From positions 1 to 32,265 of the forward strand of contig JAZKFV010000028.1 in the NCBI GenBank assembly GCA_040386195.1: a stretch of 32,265 nt of DNA. Direction: 5' to 3'. This document shows, in pieces, positions 17,309-30,000 of the stretch. The DNA is from JAJTCH01 sp040386195. Its GTDB lineage: Bacteria > Pseudomonadota > Alphaproteobacteria > Rickettsiales > UBA1997. How positions within the stretch are numbered: the stretch's first letter is position 1; each line of letters opens with the position of its first letter. A program made the translations under genes and the position numbers. The notes below the pieces were generated by a model. The model made no database searches and was not told the origin of the DNA. It was given only the letters and a program-made list of their open reading frames with translations.

Positions 17309-17881
17309 TTATTCGTGAAAGTAATAGGTGATTCCAAATTTAATAGTTTGTAATTGGTTGGTTTTATTAGCTCTTATTTTAGTGCCATTGTCAATGTTGA
17401 CATCAGATGTTTTGACATCACCAAACCTGATATATTCAGCGCCAATAGAAAAATTATCATTGATTTTATATTCTAGCCCACCACCAAAATTTTCAGCGCT
17501 GTTATTAAATTTACTAATTTCGGCATAACCTAAAGAGCCGAATAAAGAGAGATCTTTTATTGCAATTCCCGCCTTCATTGTGGTGCTGTATAAATAGCTC
17601 GATTTATCAAGTTTTTGATAAAAAAATTCCGGAGCAATATAGAGATATTTATTGATTTTATGCCGATAGCCAAAGCGCAAACCATAATCTTCGGAGTCAG
17701 TTTTTTCTTCTTTTGCAACTGAAATTCCAAGTGCGGATGTTGTGGTGTTAATTTTAACGGCACTTTTTACATAATCAGCGCCAAGATAATAGCCGTTTCC
17801 AGCCCAAGATTGGCTGGTTATTAAGAAGAAAGACAGCGTTAAAATTGGAGTGAAAAAAGGAAGGATTTTTGGTGTCTTCAT
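17309..17881 (-). CDS. Small outer-membrane beta-barrel protein (Opa/OmpW-like size)
   Basis: A 190-residue protein with a signal peptide ending at SQSWA and about eight amphipathic strands: GYYLGADYVKSAV, YGLRFGYRHKI, LYIAPEFFYQ, LSLFGSLGYAEI, FGGGLEYKIN, FSIGAEYIRFG and a last strand IKFGITYYF. It looks like the opacity-type or Rickettsiales surface-antigen barrels. It is the first gene of the leftward unit with tpsB. A link to secretion or surface display of TpsA is inferred from position only. Confidence 0.75.
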   Translation of the reverse strand: MKTPKILPFFTPILTLSFFLITSQSWAGNGYYLGADYVKSAVKINTTTSALGISVAKEEKTDSEDYGLRFGYRHKINKYLYIAPEFFYQKLDKSSYLYSTTMKAGIAIKDLSLFGSLGYAEISKFNNSAENFGGGLEYKINDNFSIGAEYIRFGDVKTSDVNIDNGTKIRANKTNQLQTIKFGITYYFHE

Positions 17882-17963
17882 AATTTTTTAATGGGTTTTA
17901 TAGATGGTTTTTAAAAAACGAAAATCTGCAATTTTTTTTATAAAAGTCAACTCAAATAAAAAT

Positions 17964-17991
17964 TTGCATTAATAAAAACTGTCAATAAAAT
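17964..17991 (+). promoter_or_regulatory. Candidate sigma70 promoter of tpsA
   Basis: ttgcat at 17964-17969 and taaaat at 17986-17991 are 16 bp apart and about 40 bp before the tpsA ATG. The -10 matches TATAAT at 5 of 6; the -35 is weak. In such AT-rich DNA this may be chance. Confidence 0.3.
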
Positions 17992-18032
17992 TCCGTTAAA
18001 TTTAAATAACACCAGACCAAAAACTTCACCAA

Positions 18033-21000
18033 ATGAATTCTTCCCAAACCCAACCCAAGCCTCTTCTAAAACTCATCTCCTTCCACATCGCAATAATCTC
18101 TTTGGTTTTCCAATCAATTATTCAAAGTGCGTTTTTTACTGTTCCGGCTTTTTTAGTGCTTTTGGCTCCCACCTCTTTTGCTGAAGAAGTTGCAACCACT
18201 TCTGATGAAATTATTTCCAATGATCCGGCGATTAAAGTTTATGAGCAGAATAATGTTAATATAATTCATATCAACAAACGGAACGGTTCAGACACTTCTT
18301 ATAATAAACTCACTGATTATAACGCGATCATCCGAGATCAAACAATTAACAATAGCGCTACGGGTGGCAATTCGCAGCTTGCTGGAACAATTGTGGGCAA
18401 TGCTAATTTTGTGGGTAATGCTAATTTTGAGGGCAATGCTGATTTTGAGGCCAGCAAAATTCTTTTTGAAGTAACTGGCAGCTCAACCAGGCTGGAAAGA
18501 AAGATTGAGATTTTTGGTAAAAAAGCTGATTTCATTTTAGTCAACTCCAAAGGTATAATATGTAACGGTTGTGGTTTTATCAATACTTCGGCAGTTTCTT
18601 TTATCACTGGTGATGTTGACGCCAGAGATCCTAATAATATTAAATATCAGATTAACTCCGATAAAAATGCTTCAGTATTAATTGATAGTGGTGGCATCAC
18701 TTTTTATGGCAATAACAATGTTGATGACGACAATAATGTTAATCTTAATTTAATCTCCAGAGCAGTTAAAATTGCCGGCGAGCTTAAAGTGCAAGATCGT
18801 GCCAAATTAAATAAACTAAATATTCGAGCTGGCGTTGGAGAATTTCAAAGTGATGGCAATTCTTTTACAACCAATTATCAAAACTCAGATCCGAACAATA
18901 TTATTAACGCCTCAGGTTCTGCTAACCAATTAAGTGATCAAGGTTTTGCGGTGGTCATTGACTCAACTGCTCTGGGCGGTATGAGGGCTGGGCAAATTTC
19001 AATTATTGCTACCGAAGAAGGAGCGGGGGTTAAAACTGATAAGGCTTTAATTTCAGATTTGGGTTCGGTGGATATAAGTGCTAATGGTGATATTATTATC
19101 AATAACAATATCACTTCTCAGAATAATATTAATCTAATTTCTACTGATAATATTAATAATTCCGCAAATCTAAATGCTGCATCAAATCTTAATTTAACTT
19201 CGACAAACAGCTTCACCAACTCCGGTCAAATCAACGCTGGCACCGCCAAAATATCCGCACAAAATATCACTAACTCCAACTTAATATCTGCAGCAATTTT
19301 ATCTTTAACTGCAACAATTCGCTCAACATCAGAAAATCTAACTTTAAATTCAACTAGCGGCACAANNNNNNNNNNNNNNNNNNNNNNNNNNNNNNNNNNN
19401 NNNNNNNNNNNNNNNNNNNNNNNNNNNNNNNNNNNNNNNNNNNNNNNNNNNNNNNNNNNNNNNNNACAATTCGCTCAACATCAGAAAATCTAACTTTAAA
19501 TTCAACTAGCGGCACAATTACTAATTCAGGAAATTTAACTGCCGCAACCGATCTTGATTTAACTGCTTTAGGAAGTCTTGACAACTCCGGTCAAATCAAC
19601 GCTGGCACCGCCAAAATATCCGCACAAAATATCACTAACTCCAACTTAATATCTGCAGCAATTTTATCTTTAACCGCAACAATTCGCTCAACATCAGAAA
19701 ATCTAACTTTAAATTCAACTAGCGGCACAATTACTAATTCAGGAAATTTAACTGCCGCAACCGATCTTGATTTAACTGCTTTAGGAAGTCTTGACAACTC
19801 CGGTCAAATCAACGCCAGCACCGCCAAAATATCCGCACAAAATATCACTAACTCCAACTTAATATCTGCAGCAATTTTATCTTTAACTGCGGCAAGCGAT
19901 ATAAACAACAAAACCAACGCAACAATTCGCTCAACATCAGAAAATCTAACTTTAAATTCAACTAGCGGCACAATTATTAATTCAGGAAATTTAACTGCCG
20001 TAGCCGATCTTGACTTAACTTCTGCTGGCAACCTAAATAACTCAGGTACAATTGCAGGTGCCAATCTCAATCTTAATTCTGCAAATATTAACAATTCAGG
20101 AAATTTAACTGCCGCAACCGATCTTGATTTAACTGCCTTAGGAAGGCTTGACAACTCAGGCACAATTTCCGGCGCAAATCTTGATTTAAAATCTGCCAAC
20201 CTAAATAACTCTGGAAGTTTAGCTGCTCAAATAAATCTTGATTTAAATTCCTCAAATGACATCGACAACTCAGGTCAAATCAACGCCAGCACCGCCAAAA
20301 TATCCGCACAAAATATCACTAACTCCAACTTAATATCTGCAGCAATTTTATCTTTAACTGCGGCAAACGATATTATCAACAAAACCAACAACACCAACGC
20401 AACAATCCGTTCCACCTCTGGCAATTTAACTTTAAATCTAAACGGCACTTTAACCAACGAAGCACATACCAACGAAGCACATATAACATCTGCTGCTGAT
20501 TTAATTATTGTGGGGCAAGGCACTTTCACTAATAATGCTAATGGTGGAAACATTAAATTAAGCGCTGGCAATTCGATTAAAATTACCGCCAAGAAATTGG
20601 TTAATAATCAGAATTTGGATTTAAAAGGTGGGTTTCTAGATTTGTCGGATCAGGCTGGGTTTGGCTTAATTAATAACGCTCTAATTACCTCGGCAAATTC
20701 TGATCTGATAATAACAGGTGCAATGCAAAATAATTCTGCGGGCATTTTGCAATCCCAGCAAAATCATAATATTGTCTTGAATTCTCTTGCTGGAGAAATG
20801 ATCAATTCTGGGCAAATCAAAACTGACGATGAGCTGCATTTATCGGGAAAAATCATCAATAAAAATATTATCGCCCGAATTGATGACACCAATCCACTCG
20901 ATGCTAAGGATAAAGAATATCTTAAAATTGTCATTAATGATGGCAGCTTAACTAATGATATTTCCGGCAAAATCATCACCAATAATTATTTATTAATTGA

Positions 21001-24000
21001 CGGCAATAATAAATCAGGAAGCCTGAATAATTATGGGATTATTCGCTCCAATCATTTGTCGGATGTTAATAATTTTAATGATGACGATGTTATCAATATC
21101 AAAAATATCAACGCGCTTAACAACTCAGGAATAATTGATTCTGCTGAAGATTTGGATGTCAGTGCCAATCAGATTAATAACACCAATTCTGGATTATTAT
21201 TTGCTGGGCTGGATGCAACTTTAAACACCAATTCTCTCACCAACGACAATGCTAATATCATCGCCTCTTCTGGTGATATTAAAATTCAAAAGACCAATTT
21301 GGATAGCCAGGGAAATATTACGGAAGATTATGTGAAAGCTGATCAAGTAAATAATCTTAACGGTGGTCAAATTAAAACTCTTAAATCTAAAGTTGATGCG
21401 CCACTTTTTAATGACGACGATGTGCGAAGGGTTTTGGAAAATTACGCTCAGGAAATGCTTTCCACCAATAACTTTAGCGCTAAAGAACTTAACCGCCGGC
21501 TTTATGCGCTGCGGGGCTATTTAAAAAACAGTGATTTGTCGATTGAAGAGCAGATGAATCAAGGAGTTTCAGGCAACATAAAAATTCACACCAATGCTTT
21601 AAAGAATGATTTGCGTTCAATTATTTCCAGTAACAATTATATCAAAATCAATGCCGATCAAATCACCAATGATCACAATTCAGTTTTAGCTTCCGCTAAT
21701 TATTTTGACATCATCACCAATGATCTAAAAAACCTCAATAATTCTCAGATTTTTGGTGCCACGGTTTTAAATATTAAATCTGACAATGCTGATGATCTGA
21801 ATAATCAAATTGTCAATTCCGGCTTAATTAGAGGCGATTCAGTTTATTTGAATAGTGCCAAAATTATTAACAATTCCAGCAATCAGTCTCTTGATTTATT
21901 TGGTCAAGAATTTGCCAGCAACGATTACAGTTTTATCGGTAATAATTTATTCATCTTCAATAATGAGGGTAATTTTTTAATCACCATCAATAAGAATGTT
22001 GCTGAAGCAACAGATAATGATGGGCTTCTCAATGATTTTTTGAGTAAAATTAACGCCGCTTCCAATCCTAAATTATTAGGCGACGACATCTATTTAAGCA
22101 ACTTCATCGCCAATCTTCTCCAAACCCAAACCAGCAGCCGATATTTAACCTTTGACGCCACTTCAGATTTGGCTCAGTTAAAATCATTTTTAGCTTCAAC
22201 CGCAAATCAAATGCAAAATCTGGGCATTGTCTTTGGCTCTGATTTAACCAACGAACAAAGATCTAATTTAAACGCGCCGTTTATCAGTTTTAAAAAGCAG
22301 GAAGTTTTTGTTAAAGACGGCAATATTTATAACACTCAAATTGCCGGATCATCACCAGAAGAAATTTATATTCCCACTATTCTCACTCCCTTTGCTACCA
22401 CTCAAAATCAAGAAACCTCCAACATTGCTTCCCAAAATGCCTCAGCAATTGCAGCTCGAAATGAATTAGTGATTGATGCAACCAAAGAAGTGCGCAATTC
22501 CGCCCAAATTAAGGCGGGAACAATTGTTATTGAAACTCAAAACTTTACCAACGAGCTGAGCAATCAAACTTTAACTTTAGATGCTAATGGCAATTTAACT
22601 TATGTTGCCAGCAATAATACCAATAATAAAACCACCCCATCCATCACCGCTAAAGATAACATCTTCATCACCGCCAAAAATAATTTTAACAATAATTCTG
22701 CCAATATCAGCGCCGGCAATAATTTAATCATCACCGCCAAAAATAATTTTAATGTTTCCGGCTCTTCCGGATTTAAATCAAACTTTAAAGCTGGAAATAT
22801 TGTCATTAACGCCGCTAACGCCAATATTAACCATCTTGATTTAGGTGCAGATAATTTGGTTCTCGGTGTCGATAATAATTTGAGCTTACAAAATTCTAAT
22901 ATCACCAGCAACGATATTTATCTAAGCAATCTGCAAGGCTTTGCTAAAATAGATAACAGCAATATCAACACCAACTCATCTTTGAATATCAATGCTGGCG
23001 GCAATGTTGATATTCTAGCCAGCAATATTAATGCCAGTGGTTTGCAAATCAGCTCCGCAAATAATCTGGCGATTAACAGCAGCAATATTAACAGCTCTTA
23101 TCTGATTGCCAGCTCCGGCGGCAACACCAATATTGACAAAGCTAACATTAACTCCGCCGCTTTAATCCTTGATTCTGGAGCTGATCTCAACATCGATAAA
23201 TCAAATATTAAAACCACCGGCGGGGCAGATGGCTATTTACAAATTAGTGCTAAAAATAATTTTAGTTTGAATAGCAGCAACATCGACAGCAATAATGCCG
23301 CCAATATTAATGTTGGTGGTAATGCCAATATTCTAGCCAGCAATATTAAAGCAAATGGCTTGCAAATCAGCTCTGGTAATAATTTAGCTATCAATGGTAG
23401 TAACATTAACAGCTTAGGCTCAACCCAAATTATTTCTGGTGGATCGTTAGGAATTGCCGGCAGTGTCATTAATTCTTCTGATTACACCGCCATTGCTGCT
23501 AAAAACGATTTGAATCTGACCAACTCTAGCCTTAATGCTCAAGGCTTAATCCTTGATTCTGGAGCTGATCTCAACATCGATAAATCCAATCTTAAAACAA
23601 CGGGTGGTGAAAATGGTTTGTTGCAAATTAGTTCTAAAAATAATTTCAGCTTAAATAACAGCAAGATCGACAGCAATACTGCTTCTATTATTAATGCTGG
23701 CGGCAATGTGGATGTTCTAGTAAGTAATATTGGGGCAGGTGATTTACAAATAAGCTCGGGCAAGAATGTTAATATTGACAAGAGCAACATTAATTCTAAA
23801 GGTGATGCAATCATTTCATCGGTGGGAAATTTTGCTGTGAATAGCTCTAACTTAAATGCGAAAAGTTTAGTTCTTGATTCGGGCGCAGGTTTAAATATTG
23901 ATAAATCAAATCTGCAAACCAGCGGCGCGAATGGCTATTTACAAATCAGCGCTAAAAACGATCTTAATTTAAACAGCAGTAACATTGATAGTAATATTGC

Positions 24001-27000
24001 TGTGATTGCTTCGGGCAATAATCTCAATTTAAATGATAACAAGATTGATAGTAACGTCACTTCCATTTCTGCGGATAAAAATATCAATCTTTTGGGTAAT
24101 AACATTAATGCTGTCGACACTTTACAAATTGCCGCCGGCGGTGATTTAAACATTGCCACCAGACAAACCACCACAGATGGCTCTTCATCTAAAACTAGCG
24201 GAAGAACAACTAAAAATATTAATTCTGTAACCACAACTCATTCTGGATTCAACACTTTAAGCGGCGGCAATATTGCTCTTTCTTCGGGTGGAGATACCAA
24301 CATTGTTGGCGCCACATTAAATGCAAATGATGTGCTGCAAATTAACGCCGGTGGTAATTTAAGTATCAAAAGCGCTTTTGATACCGCAACCACAAATACT
24401 CAAAGCCAAACCAGAATGTTCAAATGGTGGGGCAGAGCATTTACTCAAAATTCTTCTGAGACCAAAACCACCACCAATAAAGAAACCGCTACAACTCTGA
24501 ACGCAGGCAATATCTATTTAAATGCCGGTAATGAACTTTCGATCACCACCGCTAAAATTAACACTAACGATCTAATTGCCACCGCCCAAGGTCAAATCAC
24601 CTTTAGACAAAATCAAAGCAAAACCACTGGAATGTTGGCTTTAATTAACGAACGTGGCATGGTTAATACTTCATCAACGACTCAACCTAAAAGCGCATCG
24701 GCACAATCATCAAACCCAATTTCCAGCACCGCCAACATAACCTACGAAGCCGGCCAAGTTCAAGATAGCGCTGGCGATTTGGTGCTGATGACCTCAGCCG
24801 ACATCATCAATCACGGCTCACTAATCGCCGGAGGCAATATAAATCTTCAAGCAAACAACATCACCAACTCCAAAGTCTCCACCACCACTAACAATGGCAG
24901 TGGCTTCACCACCCGACTATCCGGTGAAGCTCTAATCCAAGCCGGTGGCAGTGTTTATATGAAAGCCACTAACGATATCAACAACTACGCCGGAACTATA
25001 ATCGCTGGAAATGGCGACATAACCCTACTCGCTGGTGGTAATGTCAATATCGGCTCAATGCAAGAGCGAACCTATGTTCACTCAGTTGGTAAAAAATATT
25101 ACTACCATTACGATCAAACCACCAATGTTGGCTCCAACCTCAGCGCCGGAAATAACATAATTATCAAAGCCGGCAATGACGCAACAACTCAAGGCAATAA
25201 TGCCTTTGGTAATATCAATGTAACCGGCTCCAACCTAACCTCAGGCACCAACGCCACTACCTCCGCCACCAACGGTGCCAACATCATTATGAACGCTGCA
25301 AACAACCTCAACATCAAATCCAGCGTTGATTCCCTATACAGTTCCGGCACCGCCAGAAAATCTTCCTTCAGCACCTCACAGACAACCAACAATAAATCCA
25401 ACCTAATTGCCGGAACAAACTCCACCAACGGCAATATCTACATCAACACCCTCAACATCAATGAAACCACCGGAGCAATCTCAATTCCAACTAGCCTGAC
25501 TGCTAAAGATATTTCTAATGATGTTAATATCATTGGCTCCAACCTTAAAGCGAAAGACAATATTGCAATTGCGGCGAACAACAATATCAACATCGCCTCT
25601 GCCCAGGATACCTTCAATTCTGTAAGCAATTTTAAAAGCAAAAAAAGATCATCGAGCACCAGTATAAGCCAAACCACTCAAATCAGTTCTGATCTTGTTG
25701 CTCAAAATGGTTCAATTGAGTTGAATGCTATGGGGAGTAGTCTGGGGGTTGGTGGAACAACTAACAGCGGCAATATCAACATCACCGCTTCTAATCTCAG
25801 CGCTGCAAACAATGTTTCAATAATTGCTGCCAATAATCTAAATATTGAATCGGCAGAAGACAGCTATTATTATCACACCGCTTCTAGTAAAAAAGGCAGC
25901 TTTGACAGAAAAAGTAGCTACAGCCTTACTGTTGAAGAAATAACTAATAAGCAGAGCAACATCATTGCCGGTGGTAATCTTGTTGCCAGCTCGGGAAATA
26001 ATATGAACATTACCGCCAGCAATCTAACCACAACCACCGGAGACATTAATCTATCCGCCGCTAATAATGTTAATATCGTATCCGCAGCCAACACTTATTT
26101 GCGCGAAGAACAATCCAGCAAACAAGGCACCACAATTATGAAAGCCTCTATCGACATCAAACAAGATCTAATCAATGTTGCCTCCAACCTCAATGCCGGA
26201 AACAACATTGTTATCAACTCCGGTGCTGATACTAATTTAATTGGAACTAAACTCACCGCCGCCAACGACATCGCCATCAGCGCCGCTGGAGAACTAGGAA
26301 TCTACGCCGTAGCCGATCAGCATTACCGCTATCAAAACAGTGTTAAGACCAGAAGCTTTGCCACTATTGCCAAATATACCGGCGTATCTTTTGCTATGGA
26401 TTTTATCAATCATCAAATGGATTTGATCGATGCATTGTCACTTGGACAAGTTAGTCCACTCACCTCGATTACCAGAGGAACTGTGGGTTATTATCAAAAT
26501 CTTGCCGAAGGAGATTTTAGCTCTAAATCTCAAACTAAAGTTACCCAAGATACCATCTACCAAAAAGCCAATCTTGCTGCCGGCAACAATTTATCCTTAA
26601 TTGCTAATAACAACATCAATCTGGTGGGAGTTGATCTATCAGCAATTAATAATAACATAACTGACGGAACCTCCAGCAACCAATCTGGCAACGGCACTAT
26701 CACCTCTTTAAATGGCGATGTTGCCATCATCAATGTTAAAGATTCTCACCAAGAAAGCTTAGAAACTCACAAATCAAGAACCACCCTAACTTCAATTGTT
26801 GCCGGATCAGTTAAAAACACTTTCCTAATTGCTTCAACCGCAATAACTGCGGTAACAATCCTAAAAAATCCATTCGATAAACAAGCGACTTATAAAGAGA
26901 ATGAAGCAGCAATGAAGGACACTCTTAAAAATGAGTCAACTCACATCTCGCAAATTACCGATGAAACTATTATCGCTAGTAATCTTAACTTCACTGGCAA

Positions 27001-30000
27001 TTTAAATATCAGCTCAGGCAATAACACCAATATAACCAGCTCCAACCTCAACGCCGGCAACAACCTGAATATCAATTCCACCAACGCAACCACCATTAAC
27101 ACCGCAGCAGAAAACGACTCCACCTTCACCCTCACTGAGAAAAAATCTCCCAACATCTTCGCCGCCTTCTCAAACGGCTTCGTGCAACTCTTCGCCGCCG
27201 CTATGCCAGACTTTACCTTCTGGGAAGCTAAAAAAGGCAAAGAAAAAGAAAAAGCCAAAACCCAAAGAGAAAACGACTCACTAGGACATCAAGCACACAG
27301 AATCGACTTTGACACCAGAACTGCCGATAAAAGCAAAGCTCAGGCAATGATTGAAGGCTATACTATCAGCAACAACGACGCCTCTGAAATGGCTTATGAT
27401 CTAGATCTAAACAAAACCACCACCCGCACCAAAACCAACATCGCTTCCAACCTCAGCGCCGGCAATAACCTCAACATCACTTCTACTAATAACGATAACC
27501 TAATCATCGCCAGCAATCTTGCCGCTAACAACAACATCAACCTCAATTCCCTCAACGGAAGAACAACCATCACCTCCGCTGGGAACGAATCCTTCTTCGC
27601 CAATTCCAATGTTGACCAAAAATACAACGACATCTCCTTCAGCGCTAACCGAGGCAGATTAGCAGTTAACTCCAATAGCAAAATCTACGAAGAAGACACC
27701 AAAACCACCACCATAACCCAAATAGCCAGCCAACTAATCTCCGGCAATAACATCAACATCAACGCTAAAGACAATATCGACATTCTAAGCTCCAACCTTA
27801 ACTCCAACAACCAAATCAACCTCACCAGCACCAACGGCAACATCAACATCCTCGCCAACTCCAACACAGTTTTAAGTGAGAAAGAAATCCGAGAAGCAAC
27901 TTTAACTTTAAGTGCGGGAATTGGGCATGTGGCGGTGGATGCGGCTTATGCGGGTGATGATCTGGTAAAGGCAAATTCTGCTCTTAATGACGCCAAAGAA
28001 AACCTAACCCGCATAAAAAATCTTTATGCTGAAGGCAAAGCAGAAAAAGATGCAGTTGATGATGCTAAGCTAAATGTTGATATTGCTAAACTAAATGTTG
28101 TTCTTGCGGGAATTAAACTTGCTGCCGCTGTTGAGAAAGCTAGAGGATCTACATTTACATTAGGTTTTTACGCTGATGCCAGCCTAACTCGTACCGGAGA
28201 TAAAACTAATATTAACAGCAGTAATATTGACGAGATAGGAAGCAATCTTTTTGCTAATAACACTATCAATATCAGTAGCGGACTTCTTCTTGCAACTAAC
28301 GACTTACGACTAACGACTGGTGAAGCCGGTAATACCAACATCAAAGGCACCATCCAATCACAAAACGGCGACATCAATATCACTAGCCGCAACGATACCA
28401 ACATCACCGCCCTAAAATCCACCAGCTCCTCTTCCACCAAATCCGAAGGCTTCACCCAAACAATAACTATAGGAGCTTCATACGGAGCTTCGGCGGCACA
28501 GCAAGCAGCTGAATCATTAATGGCGCAATTGTCAGTTAGAAGTAGTAAATCAGATAACTCTAATGTCAATTATACCAACACCACACTTACTGCCCAAAAT
28601 GGTAATCTTAAAATCAACTCCGGAAATGATACTACAATCAAAGGAGCTAATCTTCTATCTCAAGATCTCACCCTCAACACCCAAAACAACCTCACCATTG
28701 AATCACTACAAAACTCCACCCACAATAAATCTAAATCAAGATCAATTGGTGGTGGCGGAGGAAGTAGCTTTAGCCTAAATTATAATTCCAGCCGAAGCTC
28801 ATTTGATAGAAACTGGGTTGATAATCAAACCTCAATCATCGGCACCAACTCCGTCACCATCAACACCAAAAACAACACCAACCTCAAAGGCGCATTAATT
28901 GCCAATGCAACTAATGCTAATGAAACACAAAACAAAGCAGAATGGATTGATGGAAACAACCTAACCATGAACACCGGCTCACTCACCACCCAAGACATCT
29001 ATGACAGCGAAAAACAAAAATCCTCATCAATCGGACTTGGTATCACCATCAACACTAGCAAAGCCCCACCAAGCCAACAAAACAATTCCTTCCCGAAAGG
29101 ATCAATAAATATTGCTCTACAAAATGAAGGATACATCAAAGAACAAACCACTAAGGCAACAATTGGCAATGGCACAATAAAAATAGGCTCAACCCAAACA
29201 TTTAACACTGATACAACATCAGAGAATTATGGTAATTTAATCAGCGCAAATGGTGGACAAACCATTGAACAACTCATTCAAAACCCACTAACGACTAACG
29301 ACCAACGACTAACGACTTTAAACCGCGATATCACCAAATCCCAAGTAATAACCAAAGACACCATCACCGGCGCACTTAACATCAACACCACAATTGATCT
29401 AAGACTTTTGGATATAACTGGGGAAGGGCAGAAACAGATATTTAATCAGGTGAAGAATTTGCCGGGTAATTTACCTTTGGTTCCACTAGGGCTTATACTT
29501 AACATCAAAGACATTGCCACTTCATTTACAGATCAAGATGCCAATAATCCCGATAGAAACGGTTATTTTAAAACCCTAGATGACAAAATGAAAAACAGAG
29601 TCGATGCTATATTTAACACTCAAAAACTAACCGCAGCTGCTACTGATAAAAATACTAAATATTTTAATGATCCAAAAAGTGATCTTAAAGGCTATTATAA
29701 TCCTGAAACTGGAGAAACATTCATCAACCTTGCTTATGCCAACAACAATGGTAGCCTACAAGAAATTGCCATTCATGAGACCGAACATAAAAATGAAAAC
29801 TACAACTTGCTAAACAAAGATTTAGAAGAAAGGTTGGTTAGTCAATATACGGATAGAACTAATGATCTGATTAGCTTTTATCACAACCAACCAAGCCAGA
29901 GCAATAACGATAACATTATCAGCGGCTTTATGTCTGGCTTGGTATCCTTATCTTTAGCTCATTCAGGATTTAGAGATGAGTATTTAAGCGCTAATAATCA

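Noticed and set aside
18033..19493. Short TpsA of 486 residues ending at 19493
   Set aside because: Its last residues are read through N and then out of frame; the stop is an artefact of the 100-N length.
19217..20420. CRISPR-like array
   Set aside because: Units are 213-243 bp, contiguous, coding and without unique spacers; they are protein repeats.
22600..29208. Many leftward frames opposite tpsA rich in Leu, Ala and Val
   Set aside because: They mirror Asn/Ser/Ile-rich repeat codons on the other strand, have no start signals and follow the tpsA repeat periodicity; they are shadows.
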